Source: Sphaerisporangium sp. TRM90804
GTDB lineage: Bacteria; Actinomycetota; Actinomycetes; Streptosporangiales; Streptosporangiaceae
Assembly (NCBI RefSeq): GCF_029846175.1
Contig: NZ_JARWAC010000026.1
Coordinates: 124,001 to 188,000 of the forward strand
Reading direction: 5' to 3'
DNA: 64,000 bases
The notes beneath the pieces are model-generated. The model saw only the letters and a program-made list of their open reading frames with translations, searched no databases and had not been told where the DNA came from. Both the position numbers and the translations under genes were made by a program. Shown piece by piece: positions 1-9,795 of this stretch (positions are counted from its first letter, which is position 1; the number at the start of each line of letters is the position of its first letter).

Positions 1-873
1 GGTGGTGAGCGGGGGGTCGGTGAAGGCGATGAGCGGGGAGTCGTCGAAGCCGACGACCGAGACGTCGCCGGGGACGGCCAGGCCCCGCTCGCGGGCGGCG
101 CGGATCACGCCCAGGGCCATGAGGTCGCTGGCGCACACCACGCCGGTGCAGCCGCGCTCGATGAGCGCGGCCCCGGCGGCCTGGCCGCCCTCGACGCTGA
201 ACAGCGAGTGCTGGATGAGCGGCTCGCAGTCGGAGACGCCGAGCAGGTGGGCCATCGCCTGGGTGAAGCCCTCGATCTTGCGGATGACCGGGACGAAACG
301 CCGCTGCCCGAGGGCCAGGCCGATGCGCTGGTGGCCGAGGTCGACCAGGTGCTGCACCGCCAGGCGGGCCGCCATGCGGTCGTCGGGCGAGATGAACGGC
401 GCCTCGATGTGCTCGCTGTACCCGTCGACCAGCACGATCGGCAGGCCCCGGTCGGTGAGCCGGGTGTAGCGGTCCATGCGGGCGGTGGTGTCGGCGTGCA
501 GGCCGGAGACGAAGATGATGCCGCTGACGTCGCGTTCGAGCAGCAGCTCGGTGAACTCGTCCTCCGGGGCGCCGCCCGGGCTCTGCGTGCACAGCACGGG
601 CGTGTAGCCGTGCTGGGTCAGCGACTTCTCGATGGCCTGGGCGAACGCCGGGAAGATGGGGTTGTCCAGCTCGGGCGTCACCAGGCCGATCAGGCCGTTG
701 CTGCGCTGCCGCAGCCGCTGCGGGCGCTCGTACCCCATGAGGTCGAGGGCGGTGAGCACGAGCTGGCGCGTGCTCGCCGACACGCCCGTCTTGCCGTTCA
801 GCACCCGGCTGACCGTCGCCTCGCTCACGCCCGCCTGTGCGGCGATGTCGGAGAGTCGGGCGTTTCCGTTCAC
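1..873 (-). CDS. LacI-family transcriptional regulator (3' end beyond window)
   Basis: DNA-binding repressor of the LacI/GalR family, cut by the left window edge, so only the first 291 codons are present. The N-terminus reads as a LacI helix-turn-helix: LSDIAAQAGVSEATVSRVLN, followed by GKTGVSASTR and the hinge. The rest is the start of a periplasmic-binding-protein-like sensor domain. The GTG start at 873 lies 10 bp after the stop of the alpha-glucosidase gene, so it looks like the last gene of the malE-F-G-glucosidase operon and is the obvious candidate regulator of it (inference; compare MalR of Streptomyces). Its ligand cannot be read from the sequence. Confidence 0.88.
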   Translation of the reverse strand, partial: MNGNARLSDIAAQAGVSEATVSRVLNGKTGVSASTRQLVLTALDLMGYERPQRLRQRSNGLIGLVTPELDNPIFPAFAQAIEKSLTQHGYTPVLCTQSPGGAPEDEFTELLLERDVSGIIFVSGLHADTTARMDRYTRLTDRGLPIVLVDGYSEHIEAPFISPDDRMAARLAVQHLVDLGHQRIGLALGQRRFVPVIRKIEGFTQAMAHLLGVSDCEPLIQHSLFSVEGGQAAGAALIERGCTGVVCASDLMALGVIRAARERGLAVPGDVSVVGFDDSPLIAFTDPPLTT

Positions 874-883
874 GCTGGGTACT

Positions 884-2500
884 TTACGCACGCCCGGCCG
901 CCCACCACGCCGCGGAGTCGGCGGCGAGCACGACGCTCCGTCCCCTTTGGGCGACGGGGGCGCTGGCGAGCAGGAGGTCTCCCGGGCGGGGCAGCTCGAC
1001 CGGCTCGCCGGTCATGTTGACCGTGCAGACGAAGTCCTCGCCCCGGCCGAACACCAGCGTGCCCGGCGGGGAGCCGTGCCACCGCATCGTCCCGTCGCCG
1101 AGCGCGGCGTGCCCGCGCCGCAGGCGCAGCGCCGCCCGGTACAGCGAGAGCGTCGAGCCGGGGTCGCCGGCCTGCGCCTCGACGGTGAGCGGCGCCCAGG
1201 AGCGCGGCATCGGCAGCCAGGTGTCCGCGACGCCCGGCGGGCCGAACCCGAACGGCGGCTCGGCGTGCGCCCACGGGATCGGCACCCGGCACCCGTCGCG
1301 GCCGTCGCCGGGGGCGCGCAGCCGCTGCGGGTCCCGGCACACCTCGTCGGGCAGGTCGAGCACCTCCGGCAGGCCCAGCTCCTCCCCCTGGTAGACGTAG
1401 GCCGAGCCCGGCAGTGCGAGCATGAGCAGGGCCGCCGCCCTGGCCCGGCGCACGCCGGCCTCGCCGCCGCCGTACCGGGTCACGTGCCGCTTGACGTCGT
1501 GGTTGGACAGCACCCACGTCGACGGCGCGCCGACCGGGCTGACGGTCGCGATCGACTCGTCGATCACGACGCGCATCACGGCCGCGTCCCACGGCGCCTT
1601 CAGGAAGTGGAAGTTGAACGCCTGGTGCAACTCGTCGGGCCGCACGTAGCGGGCCAGGCGCTCCTGCGTCGGCGCCCACGCCTCGGCGACGCCGATGCGC
1701 TCGCCCTCGTAGGAGTCCAGCAGGCGCCGCCAGCCGCGGTGGATCTCGTGCACGCCCTCCTGGTCGAAGTACGGCAGCACCGCGGTGCCGAGCAGCTCGA
1801 CCTGCCCGGCCGTGCCGATGTCGGGCAGCCCTGGGGCCTTGACCATCCCGTGGGCCACGTCGACGCGGAAGCCGTCGACGCCCAGGTCCAGCCAGAACCG
1901 CAGGATGGCCGTGAACTCCTCGTGCACCTCCGGGGAGTCCCAGTTGAGGTCGGGCTGGCGGTGGTCGAACAGGTGCAGGTACCACTCGCCGTCGGGCAGG
2001 CGGGTCCAGGCCGGCCCGCCGAAGACCGACTCCCAGTCGTTGGGCGGCAGCTCTCCCGACGCGCCGCGTCCGGGGCGGAAGATGTACCGCCCGCGCTCGG
2101 GCGCGCCGGGGCCGGCCTGGACTGCGGCGGCGAACCAGGCGTGCCGGTCGGAGGTGTGGTTGGGCACCACGTCGATGATGACCCTCATGCCGTACGCGTG
2201 CGCGTCGTCGATCAGCGCGCGCGCGTCGGCCAGGGTGCCGAAGACCGGGTCGACGTCCCGGTAGTCGGCGACGTCGTACCCGAAGTCGGCCATCGGGGAG
2301 GTGTAGAACGGCGTGAGCCACACCGCGTCCACGCCCAGGTCGGCCAGGTAGCCGAGCCGGCCCCGCGCCCCCACCAGGTCGCCCACGCCGTCACCGTCGC
2401 CGTCGGCGAAGCTGCGCACGTACACCTGGTAGATCACCGCGTCGCGCCACCAGCGGGTGGCCGCCTTCGGCTGGTGTGCTTCGTGTACCACCTCTGTCAT
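884..2500 (-). CDS. aglA: GH13 alpha-glucosidase (oligo-1,6-glucosidase/maltase type)
   Basis: Cytoplasmic glycoside hydrolase family 13 enzyme expected to release glucose from imported maltose or alpha-glucosides. The (beta/alpha)8 signature regions are visible: VIIDVVPNHTSD (region I), DGFRVDVAHG with the nucleophile Asp (II), GVAEAW with the acid/base Glu (III) and VLSNHDVKRH with the third Asp (IV). The protein is 538 residues, normal for the subfamily, with no signal peptide. The ATG at 2500 is chosen because GGGGGAGA lies 5 nt upstream; longer starts lack a ribosome site. It follows the MalG-like permease by 49 bp. Exact linkage preference (alpha-1,4 versus alpha-1,6, or trehalose) is unproven. 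Confidence 0.92.
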   Translation of the reverse strand: MTEVVHEAHQPKAATRWWRDAVIYQVYVRSFADGDGDGVGDLVGARGRLGYLADLGVDAVWLTPFYTSPMADFGYDVADYRDVDPVFGTLADARALIDDAHAYGMRVIIDVVPNHTSDRHAWFAAAVQAGPGAPERGRYIFRPGRGASGELPPNDWESVFGGPAWTRLPDGEWYLHLFDHRQPDLNWDSPEVHEEFTAILRFWLDLGVDGFRVDVAHGMVKAPGLPDIGTAGQVELLGTAVLPYFDQEGVHEIHRGWRRLLDSYEGERIGVAEAWAPTQERLARYVRPDELHQAFNFHFLKAPWDAAVMRVVIDESIATVSPVGAPSTWVLSNHDVKRHVTRYGGGEAGVRRARAAALLMLALPGSAYVYQGEELGLPEVLDLPDEVCRDPQRLRAPGDGRDGCRVPIPWAHAEPPFGFGPPGVADTWLPMPRSWAPLTVEAQAGDPGSTLSLYRAALRLRRGHAALGDGTMRWHGSPPGTLVFGRGEDFVCTVNMTGEPVELPRPGDLLLASAPVAQRGRSVVLAADSAAWWAAGRA

Positions 2501-2549
2501 AAGGTCTCCCCCGATTGTCGGAAATATCGGAACAGATACCACGGCGGCG

Positions 2550-3416
2550 TTACGACTTCGTGGCGCCGGCGGTCAGGCCGGTGACGAGATGGCGCTGGAC
2601 GAGCAGGAACACCACGGCCGCCGGGACGGCGATCAGCACCGACGACGCGGTGAGCAGGCCCCATTCGGCCTTGTGCTGGCCGACGAACTGCCCGAGCCCC
2701 ACGGCCAGCGTGTACTTGTCGTCGCCGGTCATGAACGCGGTCGCGTACGCCACCTCGGCCCACGCGGTGATGAAGGAGTAGAACCCGGCGACGGCCAGCC
2801 CGGGCTTGGACAGCGGCAGGATCAGCCGCCAGAACGTGCCGAAGTGGGTCAGCCCGTCGACGCGGCCCGCCTCGTCGATCTCGGTCGGGATCGTGTCGAA
2901 GTAGCCCTTCATCATCCAGGCGCAGAACGGCACGGTCGAGGTGAGGTAGGCGATCACCAGGCCGGGGAACTGGTTGATCAGCCCCAGGCCGGCCAGCAGG
3001 TTGTAGATGGGGACGATCAGGATGGCCACCGGGAACATCTGCGTGATCAGCAGCATCCACATGACCGAGCGGAAGCCCGGGAAGCGCATGCGGCTGACCG
3101 CGTACCCCGTGCTGGCGGACATGACCACGCCGATCACCGTGGTCAGCGCCGCCACGATGAGCGAGTTGGCCAGCCAGCGCGGGAAGCCCGTCTCGCCGAG
3201 CACCTGCACGTAGTTGGCCAGGGTCGGGCTGTCGAAGAGCGTGACGGTGCTGGACTGCCAGGCGTCCCTCGGCTTGAGGGAGGTCAGGATCAGCCAGGCC
3301 ACGGGGAAGACGGCCACCAGGCTCGCCACGATCAGCGCGCCGTGCAGGGCGATCGACCCGCCCGGCCCCCGGGTGCCGCGCCCCTTCACCGGCGGCGCCG
3401 CGACGTCGCTCACCAT
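2550..3416 (-). CDS. malG: Sugar ABC transporter permease, MalG type
   Basis: Inner-membrane permease of a carbohydrate ABC importer (CUT1 family), 288 residues with about six membrane segments. The EAA loop that contacts the ATPase is visible as EIDEAGRVDGLTHFGTFWRL, near residue 190. The start overlaps the stop of the upstream permease gene (ATGGTGA), which is typical of translational coupling. A GTG 3 nt inside is an alternative start. Together with the MalF- and MalE-like proteins it should import maltose or related alpha-glucosides. No ATPase is encoded in the operon; the divergent MsiK-like gene is the likely partner. Confidence 0.9.
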   Translation of the reverse strand: MVSDVAAPPVKGRGTRGPGGSIALHGALIVASLVAVFPVAWLILTSLKPRDAWQSSTVTLFDSPTLANYVQVLGETGFPRWLANSLIVAALTTVIGVVMSASTGYAVSRMRFPGFRSVMWMLLITQMFPVAILIVPIYNLLAGLGLINQFPGLVIAYLTSTVPFCAWMMKGYFDTIPTEIDEAGRVDGLTHFGTFWRLILPLSKPGLAVAGFYSFITAWAEVAYATAFMTGDDKYTLAVGLGQFVGQHKAEWGLLTASSVLIAVPAAVVFLLVQRHLVTGLTAGATKS

Positions 3417-4405
3417 GCCTCCCCCTGTCTGCGCAGCGCGCGGCGGTAGCCGACCGCCAGGATGACGAGCAGCGCGAGGATGAGCACTCCCCACGCGGCC
3501 GATCCCGAGTAGTTCCTGATGCCTTCGAACGCCTGCCGGTAGGCGTAGGTGACGAGGATCTCGCTGGACCCGCCGGGGCCGCCCCGCGTGACCAGGTAGA
3601 TCACCGGGAACTGGTTGAAGGTCCAGATGGTGCCGAGCAGGATCACGGTGCTGGCCACCGGCCGCAGCCCCGGCAGCGTGATGTGCCGGAACTTGTCCCA
3701 GGGCGTGGCGCCGTCCACCTCGGCCGCCTCGTACTGCTCCCTGGGGATGGCCTGCAGGCCGCCCAGGATCGCCAGCATCATGAACGGGACGCCCAGCCAG
3801 ACGTTCACCGTGATCACCGACACCTTGGCCCACAGCGGGTCGTCCAGCCAGCTCACCCCGGGCAGGCCCACGGCGCGCAGCATGGCGTTGACCACGCCGT
3901 ACTCGCCGTTGAGCAGGTAGCGCCAGATGAACGCCGAGACGAACGCCGGCACCGCCCACGGAAGCACCAGCATCAGCCGGTAGGCCGAGCGGAACCGCAG
4001 CGGCCGGTTGAGCATCAGGGCGAGCCCGAGGCCGATGCCGTAGTGCAGCGCCACGCACACCACGGTCCAGACGACCGTCCAGCCGAGCCGGGACAGGAAC
4101 TCGGCGGAGGTGACGATGGCGGTGTAGTTGGACAGCCCGACGAACTCGTAGGTCGAGGGGATGACGTTCATGCCGATCGTGCGGCCCATGTTGGCCTCGG
4201 TCGCGTCGGTGAGCGACAGGTAGACCCCGCGCACCAGCGGGTATCCGACCAGCACCAGCGTGACGATCACCACGGGCGCGCACATCGCCCAGGCGTACCA
4301 GTGGCGGGCCAGGACGGAGCCGCCGCCCCGCCCGCCCTTAGGCCGGCGGGCACGGCCGCGGGCGGGAGCGCCCGCGGCCGACCCGTCGACGACCTGCGTC
4401 GTCAT
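3410..4405 (-). CDS. malF: Sugar ABC transporter permease, MalF type
   Basis: Second permease of the alpha-glucoside importer, 331 residues. An Ala/Arg/Gly-rich cytoplasmic N-tail of about 30 residues precedes six predicted membrane helices; the EAA motif reads YEAAEVDGATPWDKFRHITL. ATG at 4405 lies 3 bp after the stop of the binding-protein gene, and the 3' end overlaps malG. Compared with E. coli MalF it lacks the large periplasmic P2 domain, as is usual in actinobacterial CUT1 permeases. Confidence 0.9.
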   Translation of the reverse strand: MTTQVVDGSAAGAPARGRARRPKGGRGGGSVLARHWYAWAMCAPVVIVTLVLVGYPLVRGVYLSLTDATEANMGRTIGMNVIPSTYEFVGLSNYTAIVTSAEFLSRLGWTVVWTVVCVALHYGIGLGLALMLNRPLRFRSAYRLMLVLPWAVPAFVSAFIWRYLLNGEYGVVNAMLRAVGLPGVSWLDDPLWAKVSVITVNVWLGVPFMMLAILGGLQAIPREQYEAAEVDGATPWDKFRHITLPGLRPVASTVILLGTIWTFNQFPVIYLVTRGGPGGSSEILVTYAYRQAFEGIRNYSGSAAWGVLILALLVILAVGYRRALRRQGEAW

Positions 4406-4408
4406 GGG

Positions 4409-5707
4409 TTACAGGCTCCAGCCCTTGAGCAGGCCCTGGTAGGCCTTCGCCACGTTCTGCAGCACCGGCTCGGCGGCGTTCTCGCCGGTGGCCATCTGCT
4501 GGTAGCCCTCCAGCAGCGGCTGGAAGAGCTGGCCGCCCTCGGGGATCCAGGGGCGCTCGACGGCCGCGGCCATCGGCTCCTTCCAGCGGGCCACCATGTC
4601 GTTGGCCTTGGCCTCGGGCAGGTCGTAGGCGGACGGGCGGGCCGGCAGGAGGCCGAGCTTGCCTGCGACCTTGGCCTGGGTCTCGGCGGAGGCCATGAAC
4701 TTGACGAACAGATAGGAGGCGTCGAGGTTCTTGGACCCGGCGTAGACGGCGTAGTCGTGGCCGCCGGTCGGCGACCCGGCCTTGGCCGACCCGGCCGGAA
4801 CCGGCGCGATGCCGAAGTTGTCGGGGTCGTCCTTGAACGCCTTGCCGTCGAGGTTGCTGGTGTTCGACCACGGCCCGTTGAAGATCATGGCCGCCTTGCC
4901 CTCCTTGAAGGCGGTCTCGGCGTTGGTGTAACTGTCCTGGATGGCGGGCTTGGGCGCGGCCCCGGACTTGATCAGGTCTTCGACGACCTTGACGCCGGCG
5001 ACGGACTGCGGCGACGCGACGGTGATCTTCTTGGTGTTCACGTCGAGCAGGTCGCCGCCCTCGCCGTAGATGAACGGCAGCAGGAAGTAGGCGTCCACGT
5101 TCAGCGCGAGGCCCTCGGCGCCGGCCTTGGACTTCACGTCCAGGGCGACCTGCTTGAGCTCCTCGAAGGTCTTCGGCGGGGCGTCGTGCCCGGCCTTCTT
5201 CAGCAGCTCCTTGTTGTAGAGGAGGCCGAGGGTGTCGGTGACCTGCGGGATGGCGTAGGTCTTGCCGTCGTACTTGCCGCTGCCGAGCGGGCTGGGCAGG
5301 AAGTCCTCGGGGGCGTCGAGCGCCTGGGTGCCGTCGAGCGGGGCGAGGTAGCCCAGGGACGCGAACTCCGCGACCCAGCCGACCTCGGCGCGCAGCACGT
5401 CGGGGGCGCCCGAACCGCTCTGCGCGGCCGTCTTGAACTTGTTCTGCGCGTCGGCGAAGGGGACGTTGACGTAGTTCACCGTGATCTTCGGGTACTTCGC
5501 CTGGAACTCCTTGACGAGCTCCTGGAAGGCCGGCCCCTCGTTGGTGGCGTCGGAGGTGTCCCACCAGGTGACCTGGCCGGAGACGTCCGCGGCGTTGGCA
5601 CTGCCGGCCGGGGCCGACGGCTGGGTCGCGGTGTCCTCGCCGCCACAGGCGGAGACCGCCAGCGCCAGTGCCGCGGCTGCCGCCACGGCCGATATGCGTC
5701 GCCGCAT
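4409..5707 (-). CDS. malE: Maltose/alpha-glucoside ABC transporter substrate-binding lipoprotein
   Basis: Extracellular solute-binding lipoprotein of family 1, 432 residues. The N-terminus has Arg residues, a hydrophobic stretch and the lipobox AVSAC, so Cys about 20 should be lipidated. The mature domain starts with VTWWDTSDATNEGPAFQEL and carries the GPW motif of maltose-type binding proteins. ATG at 5707 is preferred because AAGGAG lies 8 nt upstream; a GTG at 5716 overlaps that ribosome site. It is first in the malE-F-G-glucosidase-LacI transcription unit. Substrate is inferred from the neighbouring GH13 enzyme. Confidence 0.88.
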   Translation of the reverse strand: MRRRISAVAAAAALALAVSACGGEDTATQPSAPAGSANAADVSGQVTWWDTSDATNEGPAFQELVKEFQAKYPKITVNYVNVPFADAQNKFKTAAQSGSGAPDVLRAEVGWVAEFASLGYLAPLDGTQALDAPEDFLPSPLGSGKYDGKTYAIPQVTDTLGLLYNKELLKKAGHDAPPKTFEELKQVALDVKSKAGAEGLALNVDAYFLLPFIYGEGGDLLDVNTKKITVASPQSVAGVKVVEDLIKSGAAPKPAIQDSYTNAETAFKEGKAAMIFNGPWSNTSNLDGKAFKDDPDNFGIAPVPAGSAKAGSPTGGHDYAVYAGSKNLDASYLFVKFMASAETQAKVAGKLGLLPARPSAYDLPEAKANDMVARWKEPMAAAVERPWIPEGGQLFQPLLEGYQQMATGENAAEPVLQNVAKAYQGLLKGWSL

Positions 5708-5832
5708 GTTCTGCACTCCTTGTTCACGCTTCTTGCCCAGTGGTTCGGCGCGGGCCGCTCCGCGTCCCCCGATGCAGGCGGCGTCGCCGGGGTACGCGGA
5801 ACGTAACAGCTACGTGAACACTCGTGAAAGAC

Positions 5833-5853
5833 CTTTCGGAAACTTTCTGCAAA
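5833..5853. promoter_or_regulatory. Candidate LacI/MalR-type operator in the malE/ATPase divergent region
   Basis: On the minus strand this reads TTTGCAGAAAGTTTCCGAAAG, about 125 bp upstream of malE, flanked by a second GAAAG/CTTTC palindrome at 5826-5837. The TTGCAGAAAG core resembles MalR sites described upstream of Streptomyces malE (from memory). It lies within the 420-bp region between the divergent malE and ATPase genes. The rest of that region is GC-rich with no gene seen. Assignment to the LacI protein of this operon is inference. Confidence 0.4.
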
Positions 5854-6127
5854 CTGTGACACGGCGGACCTCACCAGGCTGCGCCCGCCCCCGCGCGGCG
5901 GCATCCGGGGGCCGGAGACGCGGCTCCGGCGGACCCCCGGCGACGGCTGCCCAGCGTCGTAGTTGCGCCTGTTTTGACGTTTGCGAACAGGCAACAGTCA
6001 AGTAACCACCAGATGAGCGATTTCTAACGCTATGTATGGACACGGTGGCCCGGTACGCGATGTACTACCTCATCAATCACAATGACGGCTGCATCCGGGC
6101 GCTGCCGCCCGGGAGGAGCGAGTGACG

Positions 6128-7422
<1,295 letters not shown>

Positions 7423-7423
<1 letters not shown>

Positions 7424-7446
7424 AGCCCCGCGCCCCGAACGGGCTC
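7423..7446. terminator. Candidate bidirectional terminator hairpin
   Basis: GAGCCC and GGGCTC form a 6-bp stem around a 12-nt loop in the 21-bp gap between two convergent genes. It is short and has no T-run, so it is only a candidate. Confidence 0.35.
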
Positions 7447-8074
7447 AGGCGACGGTGCGGTCGTCGTCGACGGTCGCCAGCAGGGACACGATCTCCACGA
7501 CGCGCGCCACCTTGTCCATCTCGACCTGGTGGAACGGCGCCCCCTCGGTGCGGGCGACCACCAGGTGCAGGCCGGCCGTCTTGACCGGCAGGCTCAGCAG
7601 GTGCAGCGCCCCCTCGCTGAACGCGGCCGGGCGCAGCGGGGTCAGGTCGGGCATCTCGTCCATGCCGGGCGCCTGCCAGCTCCCGTGCACCACCTCGCCG
7701 GTCGCGGAGTCGACGGCCACCGCCCACTGGGCGCTCACCAGGTCGGGCACGGCGTCGACGAGCGTGACGAAGGCCCGTCCGGCGTCGGTGACGACGTGCC
7801 CGAGCAGGTCGTAGTCGGGGCTCGTGCCGGGCACCTCCCTGGTCGGCCAGGCGCCCTCGACCCGCACGCCGGGCACCACCGAGAGCCGTTCGCGCAGCTC
7901 CTCGGCCGCGAACCCGCCCGGCCAGGACACGGTGAAGTCGTCCACGGCCCGGCCGCCCTCCCGTTCGAGCACCGTCACCTGGAGGATGTCGGCGCCGAGC
8001 ACGCCGAACGCCCGGGCCACCTGGCCCAGCACGCCAGGACGGTCGGGAAGCGAAACCCGTACTCGCAGCACCAT
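7445..8074 (-). CDS. ACT-domain protein
   Basis: 209-residue cytoplasmic protein with an N-terminal ACT domain: VRVSLPDRPGVLGQVARAFG, then GADILQVTVLE, the classic start of an amino-acid-binding regulatory fold. A second, less clear ACT-like or GAF-like half follows and ends in an alpha-helical tail (VEMDKVARVVEIVSLLATV). It has no catalytic domain, so it is probably a small-molecule sensor or regulator. ATG at 8074 has GGAGGT 7 nt upstream. The role is unknown; neighbours give no clear context. Confidence 0.75.
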   Translation of the reverse strand: MVLRVRVSLPDRPGVLGQVARAFGVLGADILQVTVLEREGGRAVDDFTVSWPGGFAAEELRERLSVVPGVRVEGAWPTREVPGTSPDYDLLGHVVTDAGRAFVTLVDAVPDLVSAQWAVAVDSATGEVVHGSWQAPGMDEMPDLTPLRPAAFSEGALHLLSLPVKTAGLHLVVARTEGAPFHQVEMDKVARVVEIVSLLATVDDDRTVA

Positions 8075-8215
8075 CTTCACCACCTCCATATCACCGAGCC
8101 AGACCCCTTTTTTATACCGGCCGACCTCGTGCTCCTCTCCACCGGACCACGCCCCACAGCGTTGCCGATAGAGGTTTCGACCATGTAGCAGAAATATGTC
8201 CGGATCAAAGCCAGC

Positions 8216-9562
8216 TCAGTGTTGATACGCGCCGGCGTCCGGATTGCCGCTCCGCGCGACCGGCCGCCCGGCGGCGTCGTAGGCCAGCCCGGCTCCGCCG
8301 TACCAGGAGGGGCCCAGGGGCACCCCGCGCCCGATCGCGGGCGAGCCGGCCCCGAGCCGCAGGTCGCGAGCGCTCCGGAACCGCGGGTCGGCCAGCACGG
8401 ATCGGCGCCCGAGCCGGAAGCCGCCCTTGCCGCCCTCGTAGACCCCGCCGGCGTCGTCGATGCCCGAGCCGTCCTCGAAGCCGACGCGGCCGCCCACGCT
8501 CACGATGTTGTTGCGCAGCCTCAGCACGCGCGCCGAGCAGCCGTCGGCGCAGGAGAAGCCGATGGTCCTCCTCGCCCTCAGGCGCACCGAGTTGTGCACG
8601 GCGACCGTGCCGTGCACCGGCCCGACCGAGTGGCCGGCGCCGCGGGTGATGAGGAAGGACCCCCGGGGGCGCGAGGAGGTCACCACGTTGCTGGCGAACA
8701 GGTTGCCGTGGGCGGTCCGGCCGGGCGCGTGGCCCAGTTCGGCGAAGGTCTCGTTGTCGCGCGCGATGTTGTGGGTCACCACGTTGCGGTCGCCGTCGTA
8801 GACCTCGACGGCCGCCCCGTCGGCCACGTAGTCGCGGCTGCGCGCGTAGCTGCCGATGATCCGGTTGCCGACGACCCGGTTGTCGTCGCCGTTGAGCAGC
8901 ACCCCGAAGGCGCCGGAGTCGTTGTCCGGCGCGTCGTCGTTCACGCTCATGCGGTCGTTGCCGACCATCTGGCTGTTGCGGATGACGTTGCGCGCGCCGC
9001 GCTCGGTCACCCACACGCCGGTCACGTTCCCGTCGGCGTACACGTCCCACAGGTCGTTGTGGCGGCCGTCGAGGCGGAAGCCCGCCCACCCGCACCGGCT
9101 GGCCCGCACCCCCGCCACGTGCCAGTGCGAGCCGTCGATCGCCACGCAGGCCTCCTCGCCCCCGCTGAACCTCGGCCGGGGACCGATCCCGTACGCGCCG
9201 ACCCTGATCGGCCGCGCGGCCGTGCCCGAGCCGTCCAGCGTGAGCGTGCCGCGCCACCGGCCGCCGCGCCGGAACAGCACGGCGTCCCCCGGACGCAGGC
9301 GCGCGGCCTCCACCCGGCCGAGCGAGCGCCACGCCGTGCCCGGGGAGGTGCCCGGCGCGTCGTCGTCGCCCTCGCGCGCGTCGACGTGGTACGTCCTGCC
9401 GGCGAAGCGGGGCAGGGCGCCGGCCGTCGCGGCCACGAGCCCGGCGGGGAGGGCGCCCGTCGCGGCCGCCTCCGGCGCGGCCCGCACCGTCTCCTGGCCG
9501 CCGAGCAGCAGCAGGCAGATCAGCGACGCCGGCAGACCCGCTCGCAACGCGTTTGGCGCCAT
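8216..9562 (-). CDS. Secreted right-handed parallel beta-helix protein
   Basis: 448 residues. A signal peptide (RAGLPASLICLLLLGG... ending near VRA-AP) is followed by YHVDAREGDDDAPGTSPGTAWRSLGRV, which matches the N-cap seen in pectate-lyase-like beta-helix proteins. The body has repeated Asn-rich turns such as GARNVIRNSQ, GDDNRVVGNRI and GDRNVVTHNI, the hallmark of parallel beta-helix coils. The C-terminus (SPAIGRG, GNPDAGAYQH) is the common end of this group. It probably binds or cleaves an extracellular polysaccharide. Catalytic residues are not identifiable, so substrate and activity are open. Start at ATG 9562; GTG codons just upstream are alternatives. Confidence 0.8.
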   Translation of the reverse strand: MAPNALRAGLPASLICLLLLGGQETVRAAPEAAATGALPAGLVAATAGALPRFAGRTYHVDAREGDDDAPGTSPGTAWRSLGRVEAARLRPGDAVLFRRGGRWRGTLTLDGSGTAARPIRVGAYGIGPRPRFSGGEEACVAIDGSHWHVAGVRASRCGWAGFRLDGRHNDLWDVYADGNVTGVWVTERGARNVIRNSQMVGNDRMSVNDDAPDNDSGAFGVLLNGDDNRVVGNRIIGSYARSRDYVADGAAVEVYDGDRNVVTHNIARDNETFAELGHAPGRTAHGNLFASNVVTSSRPRGSFLITRGAGHSVGPVHGTVAVHNSVRLRARRTIGFSCADGCSARVLRLRNNIVSVGGRVGFEDGSGIDDAGGVYEGGKGGFRLGRRSVLADPRFRSARDLRLGAGSPAIGRGVPLGPSWYGGAGLAYDAAGRPVARSGNPDAGAYQH

Positions 9563-9795
9563 GGTTCCCACACTCGTCCCAACGGGGTTAGACCGGTCCA
9601 AAAGATCAGTGCCGCTCACGCTAGCGGTCCGGCGTTCCAGCCGGGAGACCCTAATCGCGGACGACCGTGGCGGAGGGTCCGCCTCGCCGGAAGTTAGACC
9701 TTGCCGACACTGGGCCGCGTGAGTTTGCGATGCCTTGACCAGCTCTTTCCCGCCACCCGGATCTTGGCGGCGGCGCTCGCGAGTAGCCTTTGCCA

